Source: Ryuthela nishihirai
Lineage: Eukaryota > Arthropoda > Arachnida > Araneae > Heptathelidae
Length of the DNA stretch: 64,000 nt
Assembly: GCA_038380435.1 (NCBI GenBank)
Contig: JAWZYU010000013.1
Location: 60,228,946 to 60,292,945 of the forward strand
Direction of reading: 5' to 3'
Position numbers and translations under genes: made by a program. Under the pieces are notes generated by a model. The model searched no databases, was not told the DNA's origin, and worked only from the letters and a program-made list of their open reading frames with translations. This document shows, in pieces, positions 8,270 through 20,658 of this stretch. The stretch's first letter is position 1, and every line of letters starts with the position of its first letter.

Positions 8270-11070
8270 CACTGAAATGCCAGTTTATTAGGTACACTTG
8301 CCTAGTAGCGCAGAGTAGGGAGGTTACAGTCTCCACTCCCTATACCACTAATCGCAATATTCTCCCAATGTTAAACTTATAGATCAGTGCTCCAGTGTCA
8401 GATTAGAGAACTAACTTCCAAGCATTGGTTATCATAGCAACAGTGGACTAATAGCATCAGCCACTAGCATCAGCTATTATCTATCAATAGATATTTGACT
8501 TTTTTGTTTTTAGAGATGAAATTTCAAATGAATTGAAATATTTAGAATTGAAAATTCTTTTAAGTTATTGATGTGGTATGTAATTTACATTCAGAAGCTT
8601 GAATAGCAGCCTTTAAAAGTAAGTAGGGAAAAATATTAAAGTTTTAAACAAATATTACAAAGGATCTATTTATCCTAAAAATCTGAAATTTTTATGACAG
8701 AGTATGAATTTTTTTGGTTTACATTGGTAGTATTAATAATCCTACTGATCCTTCAAGGTAAGTAATTCTTTAAAAGTTATTTTTGTACAGTTAGTAAAAG
8801 TGCACTCTTGTAATTTTAACCATGCTTTGAGAACCTTGTTTATTGCGTACATAATTGCAAGTTAAATATGAGCAAGACAAAAATATTATTTCCAATAAAA
8901 ATATATTATTAAGTTAAAAAAATTATTAGGAGACTGGACATAAGGCCGAAATGGACTACTATATAAGGGAAGGCTTGAATGTGAGAACTACTTGCAATTT
9001 CAGCCCCCCCCCCCCCCCCCCCCCCACAATCAAATGTTATGAATTTTGGATTTATTAATAAAACTTTATACTGATGCCCATATTTACCATGGAAAGTGTA
9101 ATTGCAAAGATTATAATATATATAGGAAAAAAATTACCTGTAAAATGTAATCAGTGACAAAAAAGAAAGTAAAAAAAAATCAGTTTGTAAAATGACAAAA
9201 AAATAGAAACAAAATAGCATATTGTGAAACTTTCATATATGAAAAACAGTATATATATATATGTCTGACTTAAATACAGAAACTATCATGTGCTGTAAAC
9301 TCTAATAAAACGTTTAATAAATTCTTTTTTTTTAAGTAATTCTAAAAAGTCACTTTTTCGCCATATAGACTTCTGTGCCCAGGGGCAGCAATCACTTGCT
9401 CCAACTTAATTTCAGCATTATGTAGGAAATATTGATTTCAAAGGTATCATCAAAATATAAGCAAAGAATAAGGCAAGATTAAATTTATTATGGAAATTAC
9501 ATATGAGCAGTTTTTTTTTTTTTAATTTCTGCCATCATTATAAATAGAATAATAAGTAGAACACTGTCTTAATGATAAAGTGCTATTCTGGATCAGTAAG
9601 ATAATCCATATCTTTAACAGAGCATATGTCAACATAAGCCATCGTGTACACAATATAAACTTTGGTTCTCAAAGCATATGGTGAAAAATCATATTAAAAT
9701 TATATTTTACATGGAACAATGCAAATGTTTACTTAACGGTACCAAAAGTAACTTTTAAAGAATTATTACTTACTTGGAAAGATCAGTAGAAAAACGGTGC
9801 AGACTTTGCTTAGTTGAGCTGCGTACACATAAGCAGAAATGCAAGATGGAGGCTCTACAAAACTTGAAATATGAAGCATAAGCTGTGATGCATGACGGGT
9901 AAAAATAGTTCTTTTGGCCAATGCGTGTGGTGTTATTAATTGCCAGAAATGTATGTGAGTGGAGACTGTAACCTCCCTACTCTGTGCCTAGTAGTGTGTT
10001 ACATCTCCTTTGGCCTTCAGAACAGCCCGAATTTGTCAGGACATAGAGCCTACAGAATGCTGGATGCATTTTGCAGGAATGTTGTACCATGCAGAATGTG
10101 TCACACAGTTGCTGCAAATTCACAGTCACACAGTTTGCTGTTCACAGACTCGCTGCGAACAGTTCACTCAATCCCTTTCTACCTCATCCCAAAGATGCTT
10201 GATAGGGTTTAGATCTGTGAACTGTGCAGGCCAATGAAGCAAAGAAAATTAATCAACATATTCCTTGAACTATTTGGTGATGATATGATGTTCAAATACT
10301 TTGTGACATTCAAATGTTCTTTGATGGGACGTATCAGGGGACCTAATGTGTGACAGGAAAATATTCCCCACACCATCACACTGCCCTGTACTGTTGACAC
10401 CAGACAAGATGTCTCCATGACCTATGTTGCTTATGCCAAATTCTGATCCATCAGAATGATGAAAAAGGAAACTTGATTGGTCTGACCAGGCTACCCTTTT
10501 CCAGTCCTCAGTGGCCTAGTATCAATGCTAATGTTCCCACTGGAGATGTGCTTTCACATTCTTCACTGACAACATCACCACTCAACATGGTCGGTGACTG
10601 TTGTAGCCCATTCATAACAAGGTCAATCTGTGGTGACAACCTTCTGCACACCAATGTTTAATTCTGCTGTGATTTGCCTTGTTTTGGCCTGTCTGTTTGC
10701 TTGCATGATTCTCTCTAGTCTCCTTTGACCCCACTGATCCACAATCTATTGTCGTCTACAGTATCAGTTTTTTTGCTTTTCACACCATTCTTGGGAAACT
10801 CTTGAAATGGTTGTGCAAGAAAATCCCAGGAAGACAGCCATGTAGGAAATGCTAGAACTGGCATGCCTAGCACTAACTATCATGCCAAGTTTAAAGTCAC
10901 TCATTTTGCTCGTTTTGCCTATTCCAAAACTCAATCCAACTCTAACTGATGCTCAAAGAGCTGGTCTGTCTGATTTATACTGCAGACCGAAGTCATGTGA
11001 TATATTGCGTGTTGAATTGAACCATTTATGTATTGAGGGCTGGTGTACCTAATAAAATGGTATCTCAGTG
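8270..11070 (-). mobile_element. Tc1/mariner-like element containing a nested element
   Basis: Inverted ends: the left reads CACTGAAATGCCAGTTTATT, and the right, in reverse complement, starts CACTGAGATACCATTTTATT. A TA follows the right end; the left neighbour is TG, a probable mutated TA. Removing the nested element (8309-9986) and one 8-bp duplication leaves about 1.1 kb, right for this superfamily. The transposase is on the minus strand and degenerate. A clear piece at 10418-10209 reads GSVMVWGIFS, then LNVTKYLNII, typical of Tc1-like DDE transposases. All reading frames are broken. Confidence 0.8.
8309..9986. mobile_element. 1.68-kb non-autonomous element with an exact 8-bp duplication, nested in a Tc1-like element
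   Basis: Terminal inverted repeats of about 30 bp begin CGCAGAGTAGGGAGG (left) and CACAGAGTAGGGAGG (right, reverse complement). They are flanked by an exact duplication CCTAGTAG at 8301-8308 and 9987-9994. A second, internal inverted repeat links 8742-8856 to 9644-9790. No transposase is visible. A poly-C run lies near 9003-9026. The duplication length suits hAT or P-type elements, but the ends do not start with the usual hAT CAG, so the superfamily is left open. Confidence 0.8.
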
Positions 11071-11309
11071 TACTTATGTATGTAATCCATTTCTACAGAG
11101 AAACTCTTGAAAATGTTTCCTTGGGGGTAGTGGCAACTCTGTTAGGAATCATGGATGTAGAACAAAATCCAGAAGCACACACAATGGATTCAAAATGAAA
11201 TTAATTTCCAGAAAAGTAAAATGATTTGGGAATTAAGCAGATTAATAAATTACAATTCAGCACAGGTCATGCAGGCTGTCATGTAATTCAGAGCAAAAAT
11301 TATAGTATT

Positions 11310-12522
11310 ATGGAGGGCATTCAAAAAGTTCTTGACACATGTTTGTAGATTTGCACTTGTTACTTTGAAGTTAACAAGCTATGATTTGTTTGAAAGCTGC
11401 CTAAACTTGTCATTTCATGTTTTAAAAAAAAGGTATATCATCATTTCTCTCTTTGCTGGCAGCACATAAAGTTCAGTCTGCAAAATCTGTGCATTGTAGC
11501 TATGGAGCCTATTAAAGATGGGGAAAGATTTTACATTTTCACAATGCAGCTTGGGAACTGCAAGGAAAAAAATGCTGATTTATTACAAGTATATTGGGAT
11601 CATGCCTGTTCATATGGCACTGTTACAGGATGCACTCACAAGCTCGAAGAAGGATGGCAGAGCATCAAAGACTTTCCTTGTGCAGGAAGACTGAAGGAGG
11701 TGAAAGAACCATCATTTGTGAATTCGTTAAGGAAAACCCACATATTGCCATTCAGGTAATATGATTAGATGTCAGTGTTTCAATTGGCAGTGTGGAAACA
11801 ATTATTCACAAATATCTAAAGTTCTGAAAGATCTGTGCCAAATAGATGCCCCGCAAACAGACAGAACAGCAAAAAAGGGCTAGAGTTGACTCATGCAAGG
11901 AGGTGCTGGCAATATTTGAACCTAGTGGATCCAAATGGTTAACAGACTTTGTTCAGGTGATGAGATATGGTTTTATTACTGTACAACTCCCAGAAAGATT
12001 GACTACTATGTTTGTGTTGTAGAAGATGAATTGCATCCCCAAATCCTCTGACAAAACTTTTGCTCAAGGAAGAGTATATTCACCATTTCTTTCAATTCTT
12101 GAAGAGTGGTAGACATGGATACCATAGCTGAAAAAATGACTATATATGACCAATACTACACCAACATTGTTTTTCCCAAAATGGTTAAGGAGATTAAGGA
12201 ACACTGCCCAACAACAGGTGTGCCAAGAGTTCTCCTTCATGACAAATGCCAGTGCTCACAACAAAACCTGGAAAGTTATGACATATCTGTTATGACAACA
12301 AAACCTGGAAAGTTATGACAGGGGCAGGAAAAAATCATACAGCTATCCCATCTTGCATATTCACCTGATCTTGCACCATGCAGTTTTTGGTTGTTTCCAA
12401 AACTTGGAAAGGAACTTCCTGGGAAGCCTTTTTCAAGGGTCCAAGATCTTACAAAATGAATTCAATTCAGAGTTGCAGAGTATTTCCCAGCAGGAGTACC
12501 ACCAAACTTTTGAGAATTGTCA
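11310..12522 (+). mobile_element. mariner element with a broken transposase
   Basis: The predicted start MEPIKDGERFYI lies at 11502 and is followed by a helix-turn-helix region (to about 11755). After several frame breaks, the catalytic half shows VLLHDKCQCS (second Asp, the LLHDNA block) and AYSPDLAPCSFWLFPKLGK (third Asp of DD34D). This arrangement is diagnostic of mariner rather than Tc1. Terminal repeats could not be delimited. The right edge is set where LINE copy E sequence begins. The element is inactive, with multiple stops and frameshifts and a duplicated 'ACAAAACCTGGAAAGTTATG' motif near 12260-12318. Confidence 0.75.
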
Positions 12523-13050
12523 TTATATCACATTCCGAAGTTGCATTGGCTATCCCTAAATTAAAACTGCATTAATCCCCAGAGGTGGACAAAATCACCA
12601 CTGAAATGCTTAGAGCTGGGAACATTTGTGTTGTCACATGGCTGACTGAAATTTTGAATATTTTTTATGATAAAGGTGTTGTTCCTAAGGATTTTACTAG
12701 AACTATCATTGTCCCAATTTTTAAAAAAGGTAATCACAGTTCTTGTGATAATTATAAGGGAATTAGTTTACTTTCTGTTTCAGGTAAATTCTTTGTATGA
12801 TTATATTTAATGGAATTGAGAATTTGGTTGATGGACAACTGCGTAATGAACAGTGTGGATTCGGAAGTGGTAGGAGATGTATTGATCAAATTTTTCAATT
12901 AGGCAGATTCTCGAGAAATGTTTAAGAATTTCAGAAACCTGTGGTTGCCAGCCTTACAGATTCCAAAAAGACTTTTGACTCTGTTGATTGACATAATTTG
13001 TGATTGGTTGTTAGATCATATGGAATACTTGATAAGTTAGTTAGTGTAAT
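12523..13050 (+). mobile_element. RTE-like LINE copy E, RT fragment
   Basis: It encodes the N-terminal RT region in pieces: TTEMLRAGNICVVTWLTEIL, IPFs counterpart VPIFKKGNHSSCDNYKGIS, and a later degenerate motif A. It stops at the segment reading GGAATACTTGATAAGTTAG, and a minisatellite follows. It is truncated on both sides. Confidence 0.8.
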
Positions 13051-13054
13051 GTGC

Positions 13055-13260
13055 GTGCGTGCGTATGTACATGTACACATGCCACAAAGGCTAATCTGAG
13101 ACATATGTACGCATGCACGCACGTACGCCACAAAGGCTGATCTGAGACATACATATGTACGCACGTATGCCACAAAGACTGATCTGAGACATACATATGT
13201 ACATATGTATGTCTCAGAACATATGTACATATGTATGCACGCACACCACAAAGGCTGATC
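13055..13260. repeat. Minisatellite with ACATATGT cores
   Basis: Four imperfect units start near 13081, 13127, 13169 and 13245. Each carries CCACAAAGG(A)CTGATCTGAG followed by alternating purine-pyrimidine sequence with ACATATGT, GTACGCAC and similar palindromic steps. Unit length varies (about 42-77 bp) through expansion of the alternating part. Confidence 0.75.
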
Positions 13261-13392
13261 TTGACTTCGGAGTGTCGGTAGATCTCCAGGCAGTCAAGAA
13301 GCAGGCTGTTGCAGTTGTACATTGTTTATTGGAAAAAATGTAAGTTCTCCCAAGGGCCATGTGGATGTGTTCTTCCAACCTTTGGGGGCATG

Positions 13393-13800
13393 GGTGACTA
13401 AGTCGGTAGTGTGCCAGGCTCCTAATCACAGTTTTCTGGTTTGAGTCTCACCTGGCCAGCATTGAGATTCGTCTCTGCAAAACTCCCTGTCCCGCATTCA
13501 GATTGGGATTGAAAACTTGATGATTTGATGATCTTGAAAAAAGATGATGGCGGGCTTGGAAAGACCACCATCCATCACATAGGATGTTAAGCCATGGCCC
13601 TGTGTGCAGGAGAGAGCCATATCATGTGCACATTAAAGAACATGCTGGATGGTATTGGCAGGAGGTGTCTGTCTCCCAATAGCTATCCAGTTGCTCCCCT
13701 TCCGTAAACTTTCTCTGAGCCCTCGGGGCTCTTGTGGCCTGACCATTTAGCCCATTATGTGCAAAATAGTGCCACTCAGGGGTAAAACAACCCAATCTCT
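13393..13800 (+). mobile_element. SINE-B copy
   Basis: tRNA-like head with a B box-like GGTTTGAGTCTC, then the body shared by all SINE-B copies (GCAAAACTCC, GGGATTG, GACGTTAAGCC-like, GTGCACATTAAAGAACATGC, ATCTGTCTCCC-like, TTCTCTGAGCC, CCATTTAGCCCATTATGTGC). It ends with GTAAAACAACCCAATC. It lies in NIF3L1 intron sequence. Confidence 0.85.
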
Positions 13801-14159
13801 ACCATTTGAAAACCAAAGCTTTGCCCAAGAGGTGCAAGTTGTATATTTCTTGCAGTGATCACTGCGGTTTCTCAAATGGTGGGCTGTGCTCCCTCTACCC
13901 CCTAGGAAGTATTGCATCTATTCTAATAAACACTGTACACAGTTTTTAATGTTTTTTCATATTTCATTACTTTAGTTCAGGGAGGCACAGCTGAAATGTA
14001 ACTATGGGGTAGTATGATGTATTGAAGCAGCAAAGATAACATGGAAAGGTGGGGCAAAATGTCATTCTGTTATGTTCTCCAATGAAATAGTGCAATATAT
14101 GTTTTTGCTGCCTGTTTTTAGTGGTGTTTTAAAAATATATTTGAAAACTGACTTGTTAA

Positions 14160-14510
14160 GCCCTACCTGGTCTAGTGGTTAGTGTACCTGACTCCTAAGA
14201 CCAATGGGGTATGTCCTTGTGTGTTTAACCCCTGCCTTGCCCACGGTCAGTAGGGGACATCGATGGACTTGGAAAGGCTGATGGATGAGACATAAAACCG
14301 TGGCCCCATGTGCGGGAGAGTCATACCCTGTGCACGTTAAAGAACACGCTGGATGGCCTTGATGGGAGACTACCATCTGTCTCCCAACAGCTGTTCCAGT
14401 GGGTCCCCTCCCCCAACCTTCTCTGAGCCTTTGGGGTCCTTGTGACCTGGCCATTTAGCCCATGGTTTGCAAAAAAGTGTTGCTCAGAGGTAAAACAACC
14501 CAACCCTTGT
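14160..14510 (+). mobile_element. SINE-B copy with a rearranged head
   Basis: The head has ACCTGGTCTAGTGGTTAGTG, a good A box, but the B box region is disturbed. The body follows the family consensus and ends GTAAAACAACCCAACC at about 14506. Confidence 0.85.
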
Positions 14511-14623
14511 GTGTTTGTATGAGAAACCAGGACAAGCCAAATATAGTTTCTGGGTTATCTCCATGTTCACCATATCTCTGTGTATAGGGAACTTCTTCCT
14601 TTAAGAAACATGTGACATACATA

Positions 14624-15837
14624 CACCGAAGAGCCAAAACATATGACCACCTGCCTAATATGATGTTGGTACTCCATGTTACACCAAAATAGCTCTTAAC
14701 CGGTGAGGCATGGATGCTATAAGGTTTCTAAAGGTGTCTTGTGGTATCTGGTACCAACACGTTATCAGCAGATCCTTTAACTCTTGTAAGTTGCATGGTT
14801 GAGCCGCCATAGATCGGATATGCTGTTCCAATACAAACCACAGATGCTCGATTGGATTGATGTCTGGGGAATTTGAAGGCCATGAAAATACTTGGAAGTC
14901 TTCCTCATGTTCTACGAACCATTCTCAAACAATCCAGGCAATGTGGCATGGCGCATTATCCTGCTGAAAGAAAGCACTACTAGAGGAATATACTGTTGCC
15001 ATGAAAGGATGTACCTGGTCTGTAATGATGTTTAGGTAGATGGTAGACGTCATAGTTTCCTGCACATCATGACTGGGCCCAGGGTTTTCTAGCAGAACAC
15101 TACCCAAATATTACACTTCCTCCACCGATTCGTTTTCATCCCACGGTACATCCTGGTGTCAACACTTCCCTAGGTAAATGTTGCACACATACCCAGCCAT
15201 CCACATGACACAACAGGAAACAAGATTCTTCAGACCAGACGACCTTCTTCCAATCATTCAAGGTCCAGTTTTGATGCTTGCATGACCATTGTAGGCACTT
15301 TCGGTGGTGAACTGAGATTAGCATGGGCACTCGGAGTGGCCTGCAGCTATGCAACCCCATTTTCAGCAGGGTTCAACATATTGCATGTTGTGACACATTA
15401 CTCTCATCACCAGCATTCAAATTACAGGTGAGTTGTGCCACAGTATCTCTTCTGTTGGCTCGCACCATACGGGATAGCCTTCACTCACCTCTAGCATTGA
15501 TGAGCCGTGGTTGACCCACACCTTACTGGCAGTTCATGGTTTTTCTCTCCTTGGATCACTCTTTGAAGGTACTAACCATGGTTGACCATGAGCACCCCAC
15601 AAGCCTTGTTGTCTCGAAAATGCTCTGACCCAGATGTCTGTCCATTACAATTTGGGCTTTGTCAAACTGGTGTCTGCTGTCTTTCCCATCTGAAGAACAA
15701 GAATAACACTGATTAACAGAGCTCAGTATGAGGTGTTATTTATGCCATTTCATGATCTTCACATGTGCCGTCATTTACCTGCAGTTGCTTCGATTTGCAT
15801 GAATACGCGCTGGTCATAATGTTTTGGCTCTTTGGTG
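14624..15837 (-). mobile_element. Tc1-like element, copy 1
   Basis: Ends are CACCGAAGAGCCAAAACAT (left) and, in reverse complement, CACCAAAGAGCCAAAACAT (right). TA precedes the left end. The element is 1214 bp. The minus-strand transposase is recognisable: WTLNDWKKVVWSEESCF (first Asp replaced by Glu in WSDES), GFFQQDNAPCH-like FFQQDNAPCH (second Asp) and SPDINPIEHLWFVLEQHI (Glu of DD34E). Frameshifts separate these blocks, so it is a pseudogene. The same family recurs at 44799-45952. Confidence 0.9.
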
Positions 15838-16664
15838 GCCTGAATCTTGGTATATGTTCTGAATCTTTGTTTTTGCATCCTCATCAGTGCTGAAATTCTC
15901 CAAGTAGATGGTTCATCTGCTTTCCTACTTGATCCAGCCTTGTAGGCCATCATAATGAAAATGTTTCAATGGGTAATTTATGTAATAGTATTTACTGTAA
16001 TACCAAACTATGTTTGACACCATACTTTGAAACATATTGTATGCAATAGATAAGTCAGTATAGACACTTTCATCAAATCTTTTAACACTTTATTGTTTTG
16101 TATATATTACAGAACAGTTTTTAGGTATGAATATTTTGTAATAATACCTTTTTCTTTAAAATATCAGAATTCACTAACAATCTTTTTTTAACAATGGTTC
16201 AAAAATATATTACACATTAAAAATCATCCTAATTTTTTTTCATCAAAAGCATTTTGGATAGGCCAATGATCATAAATATGCATTAAAATTTTTGTATTTC
16301 TTGCAGCAGAAATGAAAAAAAAAACTTGACAGATTGCCTTAACTGACGTAGTGGTTAGGGCACTAGTGACTGTTCCAGCAGGGTAAACTTTGTGTGCTGT
16401 GTTAGTTCTAACTGAGGCAGTGGTCAGTAGTGATTTCAGTCTTAGTAAGGCATGTCCTTGTGTGGGAAGGCCTGTAAAAGCTAAAAGTAGCTTCTAGAAT
16501 CTTATCTGTCCTATATGTTGCAAATGAAAAAAGAAATGGATTTTGTTGCTTAACAGTGATAAAATTTATAACACAAAGTTCTCTGTCTGTAAGCAATAAT
16601 GTTGTAAGTGATGGAACTGCCTGGTAATCCAGCAAAAATGTATCTTCAGTCAGCTGGAATAAAA
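15838..16664. other. NIF3L1 intron sequence, little recognisable
   Basis: Mostly AT-rich. Two short tRNA A-box-like pieces are seen near 16345-16375 (GACGTAGTGGTTAGGGCAC) and 16408-16430, probably remnants of SINE heads. Nothing else is recognised. Confidence 0.4.
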
Positions 16665-16835
16665 CTGTTTTCCTTGGGGAGGTTAAATTTGGTCAGGAAT
16701 TCCTCTTTAAGCTCATAATCTGATATTTCCAGATTTGAGTCCTAGCTGTGTCTGCATTGAAAATTCCCTTCTCTAACTATTCTATCCTCAGTGAGAAAGG
16801 GGGACACTACTGGGATTGGAAAAGCTATTGTCTAT
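16665..16835 (+). mobile_element. SINE-B fragment
   Basis: The B box region AGATTTGAGTCCTAGCTGTG, followed by CTGCATTGAAAATTCCC and a GGGGGACACTACTGGGATTGG segment, matches the 5' half of SINE-B (GTCAGCATTGAGATT, GGGGACACCGATGGGCTTGG). The 3' half is missing. Confidence 0.6.
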
Positions 16836-17645
16836 CAAAGTTATAATGGAAGTAATGTTGGTTGGTTGTTTGGGGTTTTATGGTGCATTGGCAGCTTAGA
16901 CCATAATGCATCAGACAAGATAAATAAAAGGATAAAAGAAACAGAACCCACAACCAAAGTTGGAAGTAATTGGAGAGTGTATATTGAAAGCATAAGTTTA
17001 GGATTCACAGTTGGAAACTCATTCTTGAAGAGGCATTTGTTGTGTAAATCCTCAGTCTCAGTTGGGATTGAGATTCCTCCTTCATCCTGTTGGAGGGATT
17101 TGTCAGTCTCAATCTCAATTTCAGGAGAGATTGAGATTGACATACAAACTCAGTTTGTGGAATCATATGAATATTTGAAAACTAAGTAGGTGAGGTTAAA
17201 TGGCTGAATGTTGAAAAATTGTGTTGTGCAATGTGATTGCTAGCAAATTTGAGGGTCTCATGAAAACACTGAGGTTGGGCTAAGATGTGATATGAATGTA
17301 ATGCTCAAAGCAAGAATTGTGATTTTAAAATATCTGTAAATCAGTAAGTTAATCAATTGATAATGTTAGTTTCAGAATTGAAAATGATAAAGTTTTAAGT
17401 GCAGTAAAAACTGTAAATCTCTTATTAAACTACAATATTAATTTATGTTCACCATGTAAACTGGCAACTGGATGACTATCAATAGATCTAGCTAAAATAG
17501 GTATGAAGCTAAGGCCTGCAAATTACTTTCATTTATTTGTTATAGCATCTCCATTATTTTATTTTACATCAATCTACCTTTATTTGTTCAGTGGCATTCA
17601 TACTTTTTTTATGCTTAATTTTTTTTTTTTATTTTTTTTATTAAG

Positions 17646-17784
17646 GCTCCTCTACCTGGTTGTGGAATGGGAAGAATTGGCCAACTGAAAAGATCTATAC
17701 AAGTGCAAGAAGCTGTGGCAATAGTGAAAAAATACTTGCATTTAAATCAAATCCGCCTGTCTTTGGCTAATGGCCATAGTTTAG
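17646..17784 (+). CDS. NIF3L1-like protein, penultimate exon
   Basis: A 139-bp exon after a long pyrimidine tract ending TTAAG, with donor GTAATG; it spans 46 codons plus one base. The peptide holds PGCGMGRIGQLK, then VKKYLHLNQIRLSLANGHSL. This aligns with the animal NIF3L1 segment where a GMGR glycine-rich turn precedes a helix and the strand IRLAL. It joins exon 7581-7698 at a codon boundary and continues, after one base, into the terminal exon, giving Glu at the split codon. The introns on either side are 9,947 bp and 14,172 bp, both crowded with transposons. Confidence 0.92.
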
Positions 17785-20126
17785 GTAATGAATTAGATTT
17801 TTAATGGATTTATTTAATAGGTTATAGAATTAGATTATTAATTTTACAAAGTATTAAAATTCATGCAGTGTCAATTGTCTGAAATTGAACTCTTTCTGAT
17901 GGCTGAATTAATTTTGAAATGTTTTCAGAAAATAAAATAAACCTTATCATGAATAAAATAGAACCTTATTGTGAAGTAACTAATAAGCAGAAATATGCCA
18001 TGTTATGTATAAAAAAGAGATAGCATTTAATTGTGAGTAATATCATAGGAAAATTGAAATAAAAATAAAAATAGGTGAATTTTTTTTACCCATTTAAAAA
18101 AATAGCAGAAGTTGCATAGTACATTTTAATTTTAACTCCTGTAAAACAGAAAAAAATATTTTGTCATTTTTTTCTAAATTATCATTCTAATATAAATTCA
18201 TAATGTTTGTATTATTAAATATTTAGTTTTACTAAATTTTTTAGTCATTTGTGTAAATAAGGTGTAATGTATATGCTTAGATATTTAGTTACGCAACTGT
18301 AAGACTAAAGAATAATGCCACAAAAATTTATTTGCTTTAGAAACAATGTATTATGAATAAAATTTGAAAAACATCTAAAAATGGATGAAAAATTGTGAAA
18401 AAAAAGGTATTTCAAAGCGTATAAAGTATAAATTAAATAAATTTGAGATTATATAATTTTTCAGATCAGGTTGCATTACTGCATAAAGAAAAGTTTAATT
18501 TTAGAACAACAGCAAAATTTTTATTTAAAGAAAATGCAATTTTTTAATTAAAATATATAAATAAATATGAAGGTAACATAGTGTGCTGAATTAAAGATAG
18601 GTTAAGTTAACTCTATAAACACTGTAGGTGCTGGACTAGTCACATGTTATCGTGACAAACAATTGACTCATTGACATGGGGAATTGATGGTCATAGATTG
18701 GTGTAGTGAAGTTTAGGTTAAATAGTCATACCTGCATTTTCTTCTAGAGGAAGCTTTGTCATTTGTTCAAGGAAGTCAATTCCAGGTTGTGTGCTGTTCT
18801 TGGTAGCCGATGTTTTCACAGGTCTGGTATTGTTGCCTTTCACTTGGTGATAGAGTTTTTACATGTGGTGGTGTTGCACTTTGCTGCCTCTTTGGTATGA
18901 GTCACTGGGTGTCATTGTACACTTCACACTCCTATTAGTGTTCTCCAAGCTGTGCTGGGCCTGTGTGTTCAAGTTTTTAAAAGAACAGTCCAGAATTTTG
19001 GTACTATATGGTAGAACATTGTGGATAAGTTGCATAAGTTCCAGAATTTAAATTATTGAAGTATCAGGTGAATTTTATCTGTCAAAACCAGCTAGATTCT
19101 CACTGATGCGCTTTGGCTTAGTGAGAATTTTTTGTAAATTGATTGTGTAGTTAATTTAGGTATTTAAAGTGAGTATTTATAGATAGTAACCTTGCATGGG
19201 AATTGCAAAAAAAATAGAGTAAAAAGCTTGAATATCAGGCTTTCATGAATATACTTTATTTGAAGCGTTTGAATTTGTCCAAGTTAAAAGTAATATACAA
19301 TTCTTGGAAACATCTTACTTGTGACTGGTTAGTTCATAGGGTGCCCATTCTGAATCGAATTTGCAACCTATTATAAATTTTCAAATTATGTGTTGAGGTG
19401 CATTCCCAAAAGACAAAAGTTTGCTAGTATTCAAAATTATTATAGTTCATCAAAAATTTTACAAGTCTGAAAATTATATATTAACCCCTTGTAAACATGT
19501 ATTGCCAAAGATTGGGATGATTCAAGTATAAAAGTGTTCAATAAAAATGCCAGATTTTCAACAGTGGTACTTTTAAATATGGTTTCTCCCAGAAAAATAG
19601 TTTTTTTATAAGCATTATGTATGCCAGGCTCCCAAAGTATTCAACTGTTTACTTAATAACATAAAAAATGGTAGAAATCTTTTTAAAATTAAATATGAAA
19701 TAGATACTCAGCAAAATGTAGAAAATCTATTAAAGTGATTATGCCTTGCTTGATTATAGTATAGCATTTAAATATACATTTGAGTCATAATGTTATAATA
19801 AATCTTTATGATTTACGTTATGTCCACGAGAAGTAAGTTAACACTGTTGCTATAAACTATTTCACATTTTCTAAATCTAATATCTCACAAACTAGCTTTG
19901 GCTCTTGTGGAGTTTTGTATTTTACACTTACAAAATTTTTTAGTTACATTGGAAAAGAAAAGCATTTATTGCTTTGTCTTGTTATAAGCTTTAAATTACA
20001 TGTTTGTAATGTAACAAGTGTGAAATAAATTTGAATTAAATTGACAATTAAACTGTCAAGCTAAATTTGAATTTGAGAAGATTATATTTCTCACAGATAT
20101 TTTATTGCACTATCTTGGGTGGTATA
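17785..20126 (+). other. NIF3L1 intron sequence without recognised repeats
   Basis: A strongly AT-rich stretch with A/T homopolymers. A somewhat less AT-rich part (18600-19060) has no coding pattern I recognise. No splice-bounded exon was found. The Gypsy-type LTR element begins at 20127. Confidence 0.4.
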
Positions 20127-20658
20127 TGTAGGGACTCAGCAGCTAGGGCAGAAGGAATGAGGGCCAGAATCGTCATTTTGGCAGCAGGGCCTTCAGAGCA
20201 CCGGTGGCAGAGCCAGTTTTGGGAGCTTGACAACAAGAGTCGACTTGGCACTGGGAACCATGTTCATACCCTATTGGCCGAGACACCCTAACATTCCCCA
20301 AAGGACATAGACCTCATCTGGCAGGGTTGTTCAAACTGGTACTTGTGCGCCGACCAAGAGACCTTCCGGATGTCAGACGGATTGTCTGTGGCTTGCTTAA
20401 GCTTTGTTCTCTACCTAGCGGTGGGACTGCTGAGTATAGCCTGTGTTGTATTTGGCCAGTGACTATACCGGGTGGGTAGTCACTGTATGTATATAGTTTA
20501 AAATGTAAATGAATGTAAATAGATGAAATAACTGAGTTTGTGTATTCGGCCACCTAAGTAAATCACCCTGACGAGATAGGGACATGTATCCTTCTGCAAA
20601 CGCTCTCACACACAGAAAACAACCCAGCTCAGACAGGCAGAGAAGGAGCCTGTCTACA
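20127..20658 (+). mobile_element. Long terminal repeat of a Gypsy-type element
   Basis: A 532-bp segment beginning TGTAGGGACTC and ending CTGTCTACA (TG...CA boundaries). It is followed at once by TTGGCATCAGAAAGTGG, which resembles the primer-binding context TGGCATCAGAAGTGGGA seen after 5' LTRs of Gypsy elements. It has higher GC than its surroundings. I found no second copy of the LTR. Confidence 0.7.

Noticed and set aside
13055..13260. CRISPR-like array
   Set aside because: Units are directly adjacent and variable in length with no unique spacers; the setting is eukaryotic. It is a minisatellite.
16791..17189. 132-codon open frame on the plus strand
   Set aside because: It starts in a SINE-B fragment, is open on both strands, is repetitive in sequence (ISISGEIEI-type stretches), and has no domain or splice context.
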